Source: Raoultibacter massiliensis (lineage in GTDB: Bacteria > Actinomycetota > Coriobacteriia > Coriobacteriales > Eggerthellaceae). From it: a DNA stretch of 64,000 bases. Both the position numbers and the translations under genes were made by a program. Each line of letters begins with the position of its first letter. Within the stretch, counting starts at the first letter, position 1. The notes beneath the pieces were generated by a model. The model ran no database searches, was not told the origin of the DNA, and saw nothing but the letters and a program-made list of their open reading frames with translations. This document shows, piece after piece, positions 33,463-41,794 of the stretch. The stretch is taken from contig NZ_LT962671.1 in NCBI RefSeq assembly GCF_900199545.1, positions 2,295,396 to 2,359,395 on the forward strand, given 5' to 3'.

Positions 33463-34467
33463 TTACTTGCCGAAGCGACCGCCGGTTGTCGGATAACCGT
33501 AAATGCTACCGTCTTTGATATCCATCTCGTCTTCCCAAGGAAGCTTATACTTGCCGGCTGCAAGATCCTTGACCCAGGTAAGGCCGGCATCGCTTTCGCC
33601 ACCGGGGAGGGCGACGTAGCCGCGATGGCCAAGGTTGTAGATGTTGTTCTCAAGACCCCAAGAACGACGTGCCTGGTCGGCCTGGCAGGGGAAGATTTCG
33701 CCGGTGACGATCTCCCAAGGATTGCGATGGCCCTGAACGAGAACGGTACCGTCGTAGTTCGTGATCTGGCCTTCGCCGAAGTAGTAGAAGACGTTATCGT
33801 AACCAGCAAGGTTGACAGCCAGCGTGTACATAAGGTTATGCCACGCATTGGAGCGGTTGGTGAGGATCCACTGCTCGCAAACCTGCGTGCTGTAACCGGA
33901 GATGCGGATGTACACGTTGCAACCCTTATAGGCAGCTTCACGGGCAAGCTCGGGGATCATACCGTCATGGCAAATGCACACGGCGAGCTTAGAACCAGCA
34001 GGTCCGTCACACACAGGCATACCGAGATCGCCAGGATACCAAGGCTCGATCGGATTCCACGGGAACAGCTTGCGATACTTCAAGCAGATCTCGCCATTCG
34101 GATCGATGATGATAGCGGTGTTGTACGGATTCTTGTCGGGATCGGGGTTGCGCTCCATAATGGAGAAGACGCCGTAGATGCCCTCTTCCTTGCAAGCTTG
34201 GCCGAACGCCTCGGTCTCGGGTCCGGGAACGTCGCACAGGAATTCTTCAGTCAGCCATTTGGCCGTGTTGAGGCCCTGGGTGCTGTACTCGGGGAACACG
34301 ATGAGCTCGAGGCCCGGATAACCGGCCTTGGTGGCATGGAGCGTGCGAATGATGCTTTCAATCTGTTTGTCGATATCAGCCCGGGAGTTGACGATCGGCA
34401 CAGGGAACTGAATCAGTGCTGCCAGGAAGCCATTCTCAGGTTTATTCATACTTCCGATACTGCCCAT
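33463..34467 (-). CDS. amiF: Formamidase
   Basis: A nitrilase-superfamily amidohydrolase that splits formamide into formate and ammonia. From the ATG with GGAGG 8 bases upstream the protein has 334 residues. Counting from there, the catalytic triad falls at Glu60 (VFPEYSTQG), Lys133 ([10 protein letters not shown]) and Cys166 ([12 protein letters not shown]). These positions equal those of Helicobacter pylori AmiF, supporting both the identity and the start. The AmiS/UreI channel gene is 126 bp upstream on the same strand and probably imports the amide. Formate released here could be used by the formate hydrogenlyase encoded 3 kb away. Confidence 0.94.
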   Translation of the reverse strand: MGSIGSMNKPENGFLAALIQFPVPIVNSRADIDKQIESIIRTLHATKAGYPGLELIVFPEYSTQGLNTAKWLTEEFLCDVPGPETEAFGQACKEEGIYGVFSIMERNPDPDKNPYNTAIIIDPNGEICLKYRKLFPWNPIEPWYPGDLGMPVCDGPAGSKLAVCICHDGMIPELAREAAYKGCNVYIRISGYSTQVCEQWILTNRSNAWHNLMYTLAVNLAGYDNVFYYFGEGQITNYDGTVLVQGHRNPWEIVTGEIFPCQADQARRSWGLENNIYNLGHRGYVALPGGESDAGLTWVKDLAAGKYKLPWEDEMDIKDGSIYGYPTTGGRFGK

Positions 34468-34593
34468 AATTCTTTCCTCCAATCTCGGCGACGCGACACG
34501 CCTCGCCGTACGTTTCGGCAAGTGATTTCACCCGCCTTCGCTTTGTATGGGAGAACGAACTCCGCCCTCCCAAAAAACCCTACCCTCATGCGC

Positions 34594-35130
34594 TTAGTAC
34601 AGGAACTTCCACCAATCTGCCAGAAGCATGTATCCAGGAACCCAGCATGTGATAATTCCTACAACGACGGTGTACCAACCGATGAACTTCGGCCCAAGGG
34701 TTATCTTCATTTCGGCGCCGGCGAACCAGTAAGCCAACCACAAAGTTCCCCAGATAAGCCATATAACCCCGAAGATCGGATCAGCCGTTACAAACGAAAG
34801 GTACGCACACGGCAACGTGTTTACCGCAACGAACAGGCAGTACCAGGCAAGCGGCCTTCCGTCGAGTTTAAACAGATTCGTACATCCCACGAACAGATAG
34901 GTAAAACCAAACAGCATATTGGTCGCAATTCCGTAGAAGTCGGCGCCAATGCCGTCTGCGCCAACCGCAACGACGGTACATGCGATATTGATAGTGTTGA
35001 TCACCACGAGCAAACCGCCGGTAAAGAAATTCATGACCGCCATGGCCTTTGGATCCCACTTCTGAAGCGTTCCCACACCATTCATAAACAGAACGCAACC
35101 GACGTAGAGCAAACCAAGTCCTAAAGTCAT
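34594..35130 (-). CDS. AmiS/UreI-family amide or urea channel
   Basis: A 178-residue membrane protein with six to seven helices, of the AmiS/UreI family of urea and short-chain amide channels. Visible: LGLGLLYVGCVLFMNGVG at the N-terminus, FYGIATNMLFGFTYLFVG and WLIWGTLWLAYWFAG, the Trp/Tyr-rich pore-lining type of segment. The ATG at 35130 has GGGGGGAGG 10 bases upstream; a longer frame to 35205 is not supported. It is paired with formamidase, so formamide is the likely solute. A good promoter lies about 75 bp upstream. Confidence 0.92.
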   Translation of the reverse strand: MTLGLGLLYVGCVLFMNGVGTLQKWDPKAMAVMNFFTGGLLVVINTINIACTVVAVGADGIGADFYGIATNMLFGFTYLFVGCTNLFKLDGRPLAWYCLFVAVNTLPCAYLSFVTADPIFGVIWLIWGTLWLAYWFAGAEMKITLGPKFIGWYTVVVGIITCWVPGYMLLADWWKFLY

Positions 35131-35204
35131 TCGGATTACACCTCCCCCCAATTTCAAATTGAATTTGGATAATTCTGATAACCAGTGCATCCGATGCCCG
35201 ACCA

Positions 35205-35234
35205 TTATTACATTGGCGCTCAGTGAATTGTCAA
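35205..35234 (-). promoter_or_regulatory. Sigma70 promoter of the amiS-formamidase operon
   Basis: On the minus strand TTGACA (complement of 35229-35234) and TAATAA (complement of 35205-35210) are spaced by 18 bases. The AmiS start codon lies about 70 bases after the expected transcription start. Confidence 0.6.
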
Positions 35235-35412
35235 GGATTTGAGTCGGAAATCATAGTGAAGCGCTCATATAATTGTTTCTCATTATGATCAGGTATTTTG
35301 CCTATCAAGAGCGCCAGTGATGCACTGCGCGAAAACCTCGTTTTTGCAAATGAAATTAAGGATTGCATGTAGTACAATTGTGTTACGTTTTTTACATTTT
35401 ACAGGGGGTTTT

Positions 35413-35679
35413 ATGAAAGAAACCATCTTGCACGTCAGGATCGACGCCGATTTGAAGGCCGAATCGGAAGTTTTATTCGAATCGATGGGAACAAGCCTTT
35501 CCGAGGCGGTCAGAATCTTCCTCAAGCAATGCACGCTCGATCAAAAGTTTCCTTTTCAGATCAAAAGCTTCGAAAAGAAGGGAGGCGACGAGGCCTTCGG
35601 TTTCCTGAACCTGTACTCGAAACCGCAATCGCGCGAAGTGGAGCGCGAAGCATGGATCTCGTCATTGGCCAAAAAATGA
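35413..35679 (+). CDS. RelB/DinJ-family antitoxin
   Basis: An 88-residue ribbon-helix-helix antitoxin. The N-terminus KETILHVRIDADLKAESEVL and then FESMGTSLSEAVRIFLKQC are typical of RelB/DinJ proteins, which bind operator DNA as dimers and neutralise a toxin with the C-terminal tail. The ATG has AGGGGG upstream. Its stop overlaps the start of the PIN-domain gene in an ATGA arrangement. RelB/DinJ antitoxins usually accompany RelE/YafQ toxins, so the PIN partner is a mixed pairing. AT-rich sequence just upstream (TACAATTG) may hold the promoter and operator. Confidence 0.9.
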   Translation: MKETILHVRIDADLKAESEVLFESMGTSLSEAVRIFLKQCTLDQKFPFQIKSFEKKGGDEAFGFLNLYSKPQSREVEREAWISSLAKK

Positions 35680-36038
35680 TTACAATCATCGACGAGAGCG
35701 TTATTCTACGCTACCTGCTCAATGACGACAAAAGAAAAGCAAAGCAGGCGGCAAGCCTTATCGCCGGGGGGCACGCTTATTCGTATCCAGAGATATTCGC
35801 ACGTGTGGCGGTTACCCTCAGAGACGTATACGGCGTTCCGCGCTCGCTCGTAAGCGAAGCAATGCTCAACCTCCTCGACGACATTCGCGTCAGCGAAGAA
35901 GACATCGTCCGCTACGCCACGCGCCTGTTCGGATCCAGCATGCTCGACTACATCGATTGCTTGCTCGTCGCCCGCAACCATCTTTACAGTCACGAAATCG
36001 TCAGCTTCGATAAACCGCTGATGAAAAATATGATCTAG
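35676..36038 (+). CDS. PIN-domain (VapC-like) toxin
   Basis: A 120-residue PIN-domain ribonuclease, expected to cleave RNA with Mg2+ held by acidic residues: Asp6 in ITIIDESVILRYLL, the Glu in YSYPEIFARVAV, the Asp in LDYIDCLLVARN, and a late Asp in SFDKPL. Starting at the ATG that overlaps the antitoxin stop by ATGA gives the usual PIN N-terminus; longer in-frame starts run back inside the antitoxin gene. It is the second gene of a two-gene toxin-antitoxin operon. Confidence 0.9.
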   Translation: MITIIDESVILRYLLNDDKRKAKQAASLIAGGHAYSYPEIFARVAVTLRDVYGVPRSLVSEAMLNLLDDIRVSEEDIVRYATRLFGSSMLDYIDCLLVARNHLYSHEIVSFDKPLMKNMI

Positions 36039-36093
36039 CCTGTTTGAAGCCGTATTTGCCATCCGAAACCCCGCTTGCTGTGGTATACTTGGC

Positions 36094-36113
36094 TTGTATC
36101 TTTTCCGATACAA
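36094..36113. promoter_or_regulatory. Leader hairpin upstream of the trigger-factor-like gene
   Basis: TTGTATC-TTTTCC-GATACAA is a 7-bp perfect stem about 105 bp upstream of the ATG at 36218. A TATACT -10-like sequence precedes it at 36084. It may lie in the 5' leader; its role is unknown. Confidence 0.3.
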
Positions 36114-36217
36114 ACAGCATCCGATGGCTAAACATTCCGTATCAAGACCTGTCGCTTGTGCGATACGGGTCATGAGGTCTGCCCGCAAAAGCCGACCCTA
36201 TGCGAAGGAGTAGTTAT

Positions 36218-37525
36218 ATGGAGCTGCAATCTGTTTATGATCGCGTCGACGACGATCATGCCACCCTCAGCATCACCATCAAGGCCGATGACGTAAACAC
36301 GCTCATCGACCAGTTCACCATAGCCTTGGCCTACCAGAACAACATCACGCCTGAAGAAGGCCAGAGCCTCGAAGAAGCATCCGCGGCGAAACTCGGCGCA
36401 ACCGCAGTTAGCGAACGCCTACGGGCATCAATCATGGGGTATTCGTTCCCCTTCGCCGCCGAAGGAAGCAACGTGGAGATAGTCGGAAAGCCCTCCTTCA
36501 CCGCGCATGGCCCCCTCGCCCGCAACGCCGACTTCGCCTTCGAGGCACTCTGCACGCTCAAGCCTTCGTTCTCGCTTTCCTCGTACGATCCCGTCCATAT
36601 AACAGTGCCTCCGCTCGAAGTCACCGACCAAGACATAGAACGCTATCTCGATTCCCTCGCTCAAAGCCACGCCTACCTCGAAGAAGACGCAAGCCATGCG
36701 GAAATCAGGAAGGGCGATCTCGTCGAGTTGGAAATCGAAACGTTCAAAGACGGCGTTCGCTGTGATCAGCTTTGTTCGGAGAGCCGCACCTACACCACGG
36801 GGGCGGATATGATGCCTCCCGATTTCGACGAACAGGTCATGAAAATGAACGTCGGCGAAACGAAAACCATCGAGTACAAATACCCGGGCTTCACCCTCGA
36901 TGAGAACTACGAGCCGGAAATCGAGCACTATACCTCGACGGTAACCGCCAAAAAGGTCCAGAAGCTGATTGTGCCCAACCTCGATGACGCGTGGATCCGC
37001 GAAAACATGCCCGACGTCGACGGGGTGCAAGGCCTGCGGGAAAGCGCCCGCGAGGCGATCTTCGAACGCAAGTCGATCGAATACCGCCACTACAAAAACC
37101 TGCTAAGCGCCAACGAGCTCGTCAAGCGCTTCGAGGGCGAAATCCCACCTGCCGTGTTCGATGCCGTTACCGCTGATATCCTACAGTCGTTCGAAGACCA
37201 GCTCGCCCAGCAAGATATGACGAAAGAGGATTTTCTGCGACAGCAGGGGGTAACCGAGCAGCAGCTCATGGCTCACTTCGATAACCAGGTGCGCGAACAA
37301 CTCGTCAGACAATTCGCTCTCGATGCCGTAGCTCGGCATTTCGACCTCGATGTCGACGACAACGATCTCGACGAATACTTCAAAGCTGCCGCTTCGCCGG
37401 GGCTCGAAGCCATGATCAGACTTGACTTCGAGCGAAACGGCAGAATGCAAGAGGCTCGCCAGTCAGCCCTCCGCCTGAAGGCAAACGACTACGTAACCGA
37501 GCATTCCATTATGAACATCAGCTGA
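36218..37525 (+). CDS. Trigger-factor-like chaperone without the ribosome-docking motif
   Basis: A 435-residue protein, the length of trigger factor (about 430). It has an N-terminal alpha/beta domain (residues 1-115, ATLSITIKADDVNTLIDQF), a degenerate FKBP-type middle domain (about 155-245, IRKGDLVELEIETFKDG, then MNVGETKTIEYKYPG) and a helical C-terminal chaperone domain (EGEIPPAVFDAVTADILQSF). The GFRxGKxP-like loop that docks canonical trigger factor on ribosomal protein L23 is not visible; that position reads ALAYQNNITPEEGQSLEEAS. It is therefore probably a paralogue with a changed job. The start has GAAGGAG upstream. It is transcribed alone. Confidence 0.85.
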   Translation: MELQSVYDRVDDDHATLSITIKADDVNTLIDQFTIALAYQNNITPEEGQSLEEASAAKLGATAVSERLRASIMGYSFPFAAEGSNVEIVGKPSFTAHGPLARNADFAFEALCTLKPSFSLSSYDPVHITVPPLEVTDQDIERYLDSLAQSHAYLEEDASHAEIRKGDLVELEIETFKDGVRCDQLCSESRTYTTGADMMPPDFDEQVMKMNVGETKTIEYKYPGFTLDENYEPEIEHYTSTVTAKKVQKLIVPNLDDAWIRENMPDVDGVQGLRESAREAIFERKSIEYRHYKNLLSANELVKRFEGEIPPAVFDAVTADILQSFEDQLAQQDMTKEDFLRQQGVTEQQLMAHFDNQVREQLVRQFALDAVARHFDLDVDDNDLDEYFKAAASPGLEAMIRLDFERNGRMQEARQSALRLKANDYVTEHSIMNIS

Positions 37526-37543
37526 TCGCACTCGCAACGCGCA

Positions 37544-37582
37544 CAGGCCTCCGATGGATTTGAGATTCGCATCGGAGGCCTG
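37544..37582. terminator. Strong hairpin between the trigger-factor-like gene and fdhD
   Basis: CAGGCCTCCGATG (37544-37556) pairs perfectly with CATCGGAGGCCTG (37570-37582), a 13-bp stem with a 13-base loop. It lies 18 bp after the plus-strand stop and 49 bp after the fdhD stop on the other strand, so it may serve both convergent genes. No T-run is evident. Confidence 0.6.
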
Positions 37583-37631
37583 CATCGCAGCGAGCGGACC
37601 CCCCCCCCGGACGTCGAGTGCGAGGGATCGG

Positions 37632-38375
37632 CTATCTTGAAAGATTCTCCGGATGGGTATAAACGGTGAAATGCCCATTTCGGGAAAAGGCGCAGAGAGC
37701 AATCCCCTGCCTATCGGCGAATTCGATAACCGCCGATGTCGGAGCCGACACTGTCGAAATGAGCCGTATGCCGAATACGGCGCACTTCTTTACAAGATCC
37801 AAAGCGCACCTGCTTGAAAGATGGACGAACCCGCTCGCTGGAGCGGTCGAACTGCCCAGCAAGGCGCCGATGAGCTTATCAACGGCGTTATGCCTACCGA
37901 TATCCTCCCGAATACAGCGATAGCCGCCGGCGAGGTCGGCGAACGCAGCAGCATGGGTGGCGCCTGTACCGCGATGCATGCGCTGGGCGCCGAGGAGAGC
38001 GGCACTTGCCCGATGAACGGCTTCTGGCGATACCCTGAATTCGCCGGCAGTCGCGTCTGCACGCAAAGGCAGGCGGGGGCTTTCAGCGATCCGCCTCTGG
38101 TTTGAAGACAAGACCCTCACCTCCAAACCTGCTTCGCCGATACCGTCTTCGACGCAGGAGACATCATCGAGGCACTCGATCGTTCCCGAAGTGTACAGAT
38201 ACCCGATTGCAAGGTCCTTCAGATCTTCGGGAGTACACGACGCTTCCTCGATAAGCTGGCCGTCGTAGTAGATACCGACGGATTCCTCGACGGCAACGAC
38301 TTCGGTGACCGGCACCCAATTGGCTTCCGCAACATACCAGGCGCTGTACGGCTTGCTGTAGCTATTGCTTTCCAT
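37632..38375 (-). CDS. fdhD: FdhD-family formate dehydrogenase accessory protein lacking the Cys-pair loop
   Basis: FdhD passes sulfur from a cysteine desulfurase to the molybdenum cofactor of formate dehydrogenase. The 247-residue protein has the family core: VEESVGIYYDG, GTGATHAAAF, the cofactor-binding EDIGRHNAVDKLIGAL, SSRCALDLVKKCA and VSAPTSAVIEFADR. In E. coli FdhD the transfer uses two Cys in an SCGxCG loop. Here that region (SNQRRIAESPRLPLRADATA) has no Cys, so the mechanism must differ or the protein is only a cofactor chaperone. It starts 11 bases after the stop of the alcohol dehydrogenase and closes the formate hydrogenlyase locus. Confidence 0.88.
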   Translation of the reverse strand: MESNSYSKPYSAWYVAEANWVPVTEVVAVEESVGIYYDGQLIEEASCTPEDLKDLAIGYLYTSGTIECLDDVSCVEDGIGEAGLEVRVLSSNQRRIAESPRLPLRADATAGEFRVSPEAVHRASAALLGAQRMHRGTGATHAAAFADLAGGYRCIREDIGRHNAVDKLIGALLGSSTAPASGFVHLSSRCALDLVKKCAVFGIRLISTVSAPTSAVIEFADRQGIALCAFSRNGHFTVYTHPENLSR

Positions 38376-38385
38376 GCAAGGTTCG

Positions 38386-39555
38386 CTATCGGTACGATCT
38401 TTGCAGAATGCCGAGAACATCATCTTCGGTAAGCGTATACAAATCGACATCGGCAATACCGGTGCGATTGACCGCTGCATCGGCTATGACGGGCAGATCC
38501 TCCCGCGTTATGCCGTATTCACTCATAGCGATCCCGCGCACGCCAAGGCAGTCGAACAGACTCCCCAAGCCATCAGCGAACGACTGCCCGCGACGGCCGC
38601 CGCAAGGATCGACGCCAAGATACGCCCCGACTCGATCGAGTTCGTCAGGCACGAACTCGGCTATGCGTCTGTAGTATTCCTCGGCAATCATGATCAAGCT
38701 TGCCCCGTGGGCAACCGAAGGAAACATGCCGCCGATCGTCTGGGCGATAATGTGGTGTGAAGTGGTATTGATAAGCGTCTGCGTATAACCGCTGCAGATA
38801 TCCGCAGCGTAGGCGATCATCGCCCGGCCTTCGATATTGCCCGGATCCTCGACGACGACCGGGAGCCAAGCGAGCACGTTGGAAATCGACTCCTGCGCAA
38901 ACACGTCCACCAGCCTATTCTCCCCCCTGTTGGTGATCGCGCATTCCGCCGCATGGAACAGCGCATCGACTCCCTGATAGATGGTTTGGTCCTTGGGCAG
39001 CGACACCATGAGTTCTGGGTCGATGATCGATAGAACGGGGCACAGCGCATCGGCGGCAAAATCAAGCTTTTCGCCCGTTTCCACCTTCGTGATAACACTG
39101 TACGGATCGGTTTCGGTACCGGTTCCCGCCGTCGTGGAGATGGCGACCACGGGCGCCGCGCAGGTTATTTCTTTTCTTCCACCCGTACCCGTATAGGCGT
39201 AATCCCACAGTCTTCCGCCTTGTCTCATCATCATGGCAACGGCCTTGGCACCGTCGATGCTGCTGCCCCCTCCCAAACCTATGACGAAATCACACCCGGC
39301 TTCCTTTGCAAGCTCACATGCTTCCCGAACCTCTTCGTCGGTCGGATTCGGCGTCATCCCCTCATATGCGGTCGCATCGATCTCTGCGCCATCGAGCAGC
39401 TTAATCACGCGTGCAAGCAATTCCTTCCGCTCGGGTCGCGCACTTTTACCCGTGCAGATAAGCGCATGCGACCCCGGAAGATCGAGCGACGCCAGCTCGT
39501 CTAACCGACCTGCTCCGAAAATAATTCTCGTTGGCATTTGGGCATCGATTTTCAT
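38386..39555 (-). CDS. Iron-containing alcohol dehydrogenase
   Basis: A 389-residue group III (Fe-dependent) NAD(P)-linked alcohol dehydrogenase. Visible: RIIFGAGRLDEL at the N-terminus, the nucleotide-binding GLGGGSSIDGAKAVAMM, and the metal region with the Asp in QGVDALFHAAEC, NTTSHHIIAQTIGG and FPSVAHGASLIMIAEEY, which supply the His ligands. Substrate could be an aldehyde, ethanol, butanol or a diol. It lies 23 bp after hycI and 10 bp before fdhD on the same strand, so it is part of the formate hydrogenlyase transcript, an uncommon arrangement. The ATG has AAAGGAA upstream. Confidence 0.92.
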   Translation of the reverse strand: MKIDAQMPTRIIFGAGRLDELASLDLPGSHALICTGKSARPERKELLARVIKLLDGAEIDATAYEGMTPNPTDEEVREACELAKEAGCDFVIGLGGGSSIDGAKAVAMMMRQGGRLWDYAYTGTGGRKEITCAAPVVAISTTAGTGTETDPYSVITKVETGEKLDFAADALCPVLSIIDPELMVSLPKDQTIYQGVDALFHAAECAITNRGENRLVDVFAQESISNVLAWLPVVVEDPGNIEGRAMIAYAADICSGYTQTLINTTSHHIIAQTIGGMFPSVAHGASLIMIAEEYYRRIAEFVPDELDRVGAYLGVDPCGGRRGQSFADGLGSLFDCLGVRGIAMSEYGITREDLPVIADAAVNRTGIADVDLYTLTEDDVLGILQRSYR

Positions 39556-39578
39556 AGCCGTTCCTTTCTCTGATTCAG

Positions 39579-40052
39579 CTACTGCTTGGTCTTTTCGAAC
39601 GCCGGGTACTCCATCAAATCGGCTCCGCTGACAAGCCGTCCGCATAGCTCTTCAACCGATTCCTTCACCGCAGGCGTCAGAGGATTGAAGAACGTCGTGT
39701 CGGCTGGTTGGATACCCAGAAATATCACCACTTCGGCCAATTCACCCAACTGACCGAGAAGGAACGTCAGGGGAAGAGCGTGGGTGGTAATGAGGAAGCT
39801 CCGCGCGACGTCCTCCGCCTTCAGCCGGCGAATCGCCCCTGTGTCCAAGCCCATATGGGCAGCATCGACCACAACGACGGTTTTAGGCGCTATGCGCCTG
39901 ATTGCCTGCAGTTCGTCTTCGGGCGTCTGCCCCCCGTCAACGACCGCCCATCCTGCTTCGGGGTGCTCCGACATCAGCTTCGCAAGCATCGGTCCCGCAG
40001 CATCATCTCCCCGCAATACGCTCCCCACCGTCAGAAGCACCTTATCAGTCAT
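39579..40052 (-). CDS. hycI: Hydrogenase maturation endopeptidase HycI
   Basis: This protease removes the C-terminal extension of the hydrogenase large subunit after nickel insertion. The 157-residue protein (ATG with AGGAGG upstream) shows the family's metal-sensing acidic residues and His: VGSVLRGDDAAGPMLA, VVVVDAAHMGLD and ITTHALPLTFLLGQL, then EVVIFLGIQP. The large subunit encoded upstream (41795-43531) retains the cleavable tail, so the pair is consistent. It overlaps hycH by 8 bases. Confidence 0.95.
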   Translation of the reverse strand: MTDKVLLTVGSVLRGDDAAGPMLAKLMSEHPEAGWAVVDGGQTPEDELQAIRRIAPKTVVVVDAAHMGLDTGAIRRLKAEDVARSFLITTHALPLTFLLGQLGELAEVVIFLGIQPADTTFFNPLTPAVKESVEELCGRLVSGADLMEYPAFEKTKQ

Positions 40053-40476
40053 CGATCCTCCTGCCCATAAGGTACATAGCCGTCTCCTTCTCGGTCGCAT
40101 CGAGCAGCTGAATGAAATCGCTCATCCAAACCAGTTCGGCCGAATAGGGATTCGTGTCCTTCCTCGTAAAAAGCTCGCGCAACGTACGCTTGATAGCTGG
40201 TTTGAGCACGGGCAGATGGCTCTTGTCAATCTGTATCTCGCCGAATCGCAATATGCCGCCGAGCTTCGAACGAGCCCGATCGTCTGCTATGTTTTCAAGC
40301 ACCGATTCGAACGTCTCGATCGGGCAGGACAGCTTTGCGGAAAAGCAGTCCATAACGCCCGTATGATGTCCTACCGATAACGTGTAGTACATAATGTCCT
40401 GGGCATCCGGCGGAATATCGATTTCGCTGTCGACCAGCTTTGCCGTCAACTGGTACATGACAACCCGGCCGCCCAT
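40045..40476 (-). CDS. hycH: Formate hydrogenlyase maturation protein HycH
   Basis: A 143-residue protein resembling HycH/HyfJ, needed for assembly of the hydrogenase large subunit precursor. Segments include DIMYYTLSVGHHTGVMDCF, CPIETFESVLENI and GGILRFGEIQIDKSHLPVL. The ATG at 40476 has GGGAG 5 bases upstream; an in-frame TTG four codons earlier is possible. It starts beside the stop of the small-subunit gene and runs 8 bases into hycI. The exact biochemical role of HycH is not established. Confidence 0.85.
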   Translation of the reverse strand: MGGRVVMYQLTAKLVDSEIDIPPDAQDIMYYTLSVGHHTGVMDCFSAKLSCPIETFESVLENIADDRARSKLGGILRFGEIQIDKSHLPVLKPAIKRTLRELFTRKDTNPYSAELVWMSDFIQLLDATEKETAMYLMGRRIDD

Positions 40477-40477
40477 A

Positions 40478-41260
40478 TCAGCTCCCAACGGTTCTCGACA
40501 CGAGCAAATCTTTGAGGCTGGTCAGAACCTCCTTCTTTCGGGAATCCTTCTGCGCCGCAATAAGCAGATCGACCTCCCTCAAAGCATCGACTTCGCCGTT
40601 TTGAAGCACCTCGAGGAACAAATCGCACATATCGCCGCCCTGTCGGTACCCCGATAGACGACGTGCTTCGCGCTCAAGCTGAACCCGCAGGCCATGCGGA
40701 ATGTCCTCGTATTTCAAGGGCACGTATTCTCCTTCGGCTTCGACCTCGTGTACCGCATGCTGCTTTTGGTCGAGCATGCCGAGCGCCATGGCGAAACCAT
40801 ACACCGTCTGAGCCGGCGTGGGCGGACAGCCCGGAATGTAGACATCCACGGGAAACAGCTTGTCGGTTCCACCCCAGACGCAGTAATTGTCGTGGAATAT
40901 GCCGCCCGTGCATCCGCAGGCTCCGTACGAGACGATGATCTTGGGATCGGGGGCAGCCTCGTAGGCGCGTATGGCCGGAAGCCTCATAGCCCTCGTCACC
41001 GCCCCGGTATACACAAGGACGTCGGCGTGGCGCGGTGTGGGAACCACCTTGATTCCGAAGCGCTCCACATCGAACACCGGAGTGATCGAAGAGAATATCT
41101 CGATCTCGCAGGCATTGCAGCCGCCGCAATCTACCCGATAGACGTACACGGATCGCTTGATGTTCTTCAGCAACGTCGCCTTTGCCTTCGTAATTTCTTC
41201 GCTCAGCTTCTTCGGCTCGAGCTGCGCCTGCAGCTGAGTCGGTATACCTCGTTCAACCAT
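40478..41260 (-). CDS. hyfI: Hydrogenase-4 small subunit (HyfI/HycG)
   Basis: The 260-residue NuoB-like small subunit of a group 4 [NiFe] hydrogenase, carrying the proximal [4Fe-4S] cluster. Visible Cys positions: [24 protein letters not shown] and [16 protein letters not shown] charged C-terminal extension of about 80 residues follows, as in HycG/HyfI. It sits at the cytoplasmic face of the membrane arm. The start has AAGGAGG upstream, 2 bases after the ferredoxin gene. Confidence 0.95.
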   Translation of the reverse strand: MVERGIPTQLQAQLEPKKLSEEITKAKATLLKNIKRSVYVYRVDCGGCNACEIEIFSSITPVFDVERFGIKVVPTPRHADVLVYTGAVTRAMRLPAIRAYEAAPDPKIIVSYGACGCTGGIFHDNYCVWGGTDKLFPVDVYIPGCPPTPAQTVYGFAMALGMLDQKQHAVHEVEAEGEYVPLKYEDIPHGLRVQLEREARRLSGYRQGGDMCDLFLEVLQNGEVDALREVDLLIAAQKDSRKKEVLTSLKDLLVSRTVGS

Positions 41261-41262
41261 AA

Positions 41263-41784
41263 CTACCTCCTTCCCCTTGCGCGGTTTTCGTATGCGAGAG
41301 CATCATTTCTTTGCTTGCATGCCAAACAAAGGCCGACAGAATCGCCCGAAGCACCGACGCCCCCCATCTTGTCGAGCACGCTTGCTACGTACTCGACTTC
41401 TTTGCGCGGCGCAAAGTACTCGCCACAGCATGAGCATTCCTGAAGCCGATACGTGCACGAATCCACTAAATCCGCCTTGAGCATGACCGCCAGCTCGAAT
41501 TCCGTCCCGAGCCTGATCGCATCAACCGGGCAGACCTCTTCGCACCGACCGCAGAAAATGCACCTGCCGTAATTGATCGTCCACGTAACAGTACCCGCTC
41601 CGCTGTTCAATTCCATTTGAATCGCATTCGGCGGACACGCCGTAGCGCATGCCGCGCAAGCAACGCAACGCAACGCATCATGCTCGGGTTTGCCGCGAAC
41701 ATCCGGAGCCTGCTCAATGGGCGCAAAAGGGTATTTGACGGTCGCATCGCCTGTCTTCAGAATGCCTTTCAGTGTTTTCAGCAT
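41263..41784 (-). CDS. hyfH: Hydrogenase-4 ferredoxin subunit (HyfH/HycF)
   Basis: The 173-residue NuoI-like subunit with two [4Fe-4S] clusters: [15 protein letters not shown] and [15 protein letters not shown]. It passes electrons from the HyfA/HydN side to the small subunit. A C-terminal region adds [10 protein letters not shown] and CLACKQR, two Cys pairs resembling a zinc- or rubredoxin-like site. It lies 10 bp after the large-subunit gene, with AAGGAG upstream. Confidence 0.95.
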   Translation of the reverse strand: MLKTLKGILKTGDATVKYPFAPIEQAPDVRGKPEHDALRCVACAACATACPPNAIQMELNSGAGTVTWTINYGRCIFCGRCEEVCPVDAIRLGTEFELAVMLKADLVDSCTYRLQECSCCGEYFAPRKEVEYVASVLDKMGGVGASGDSVGLCLACKQRNDALAYENRARGRR

Positions 41785-41794
41785 CGCCGGCTCC

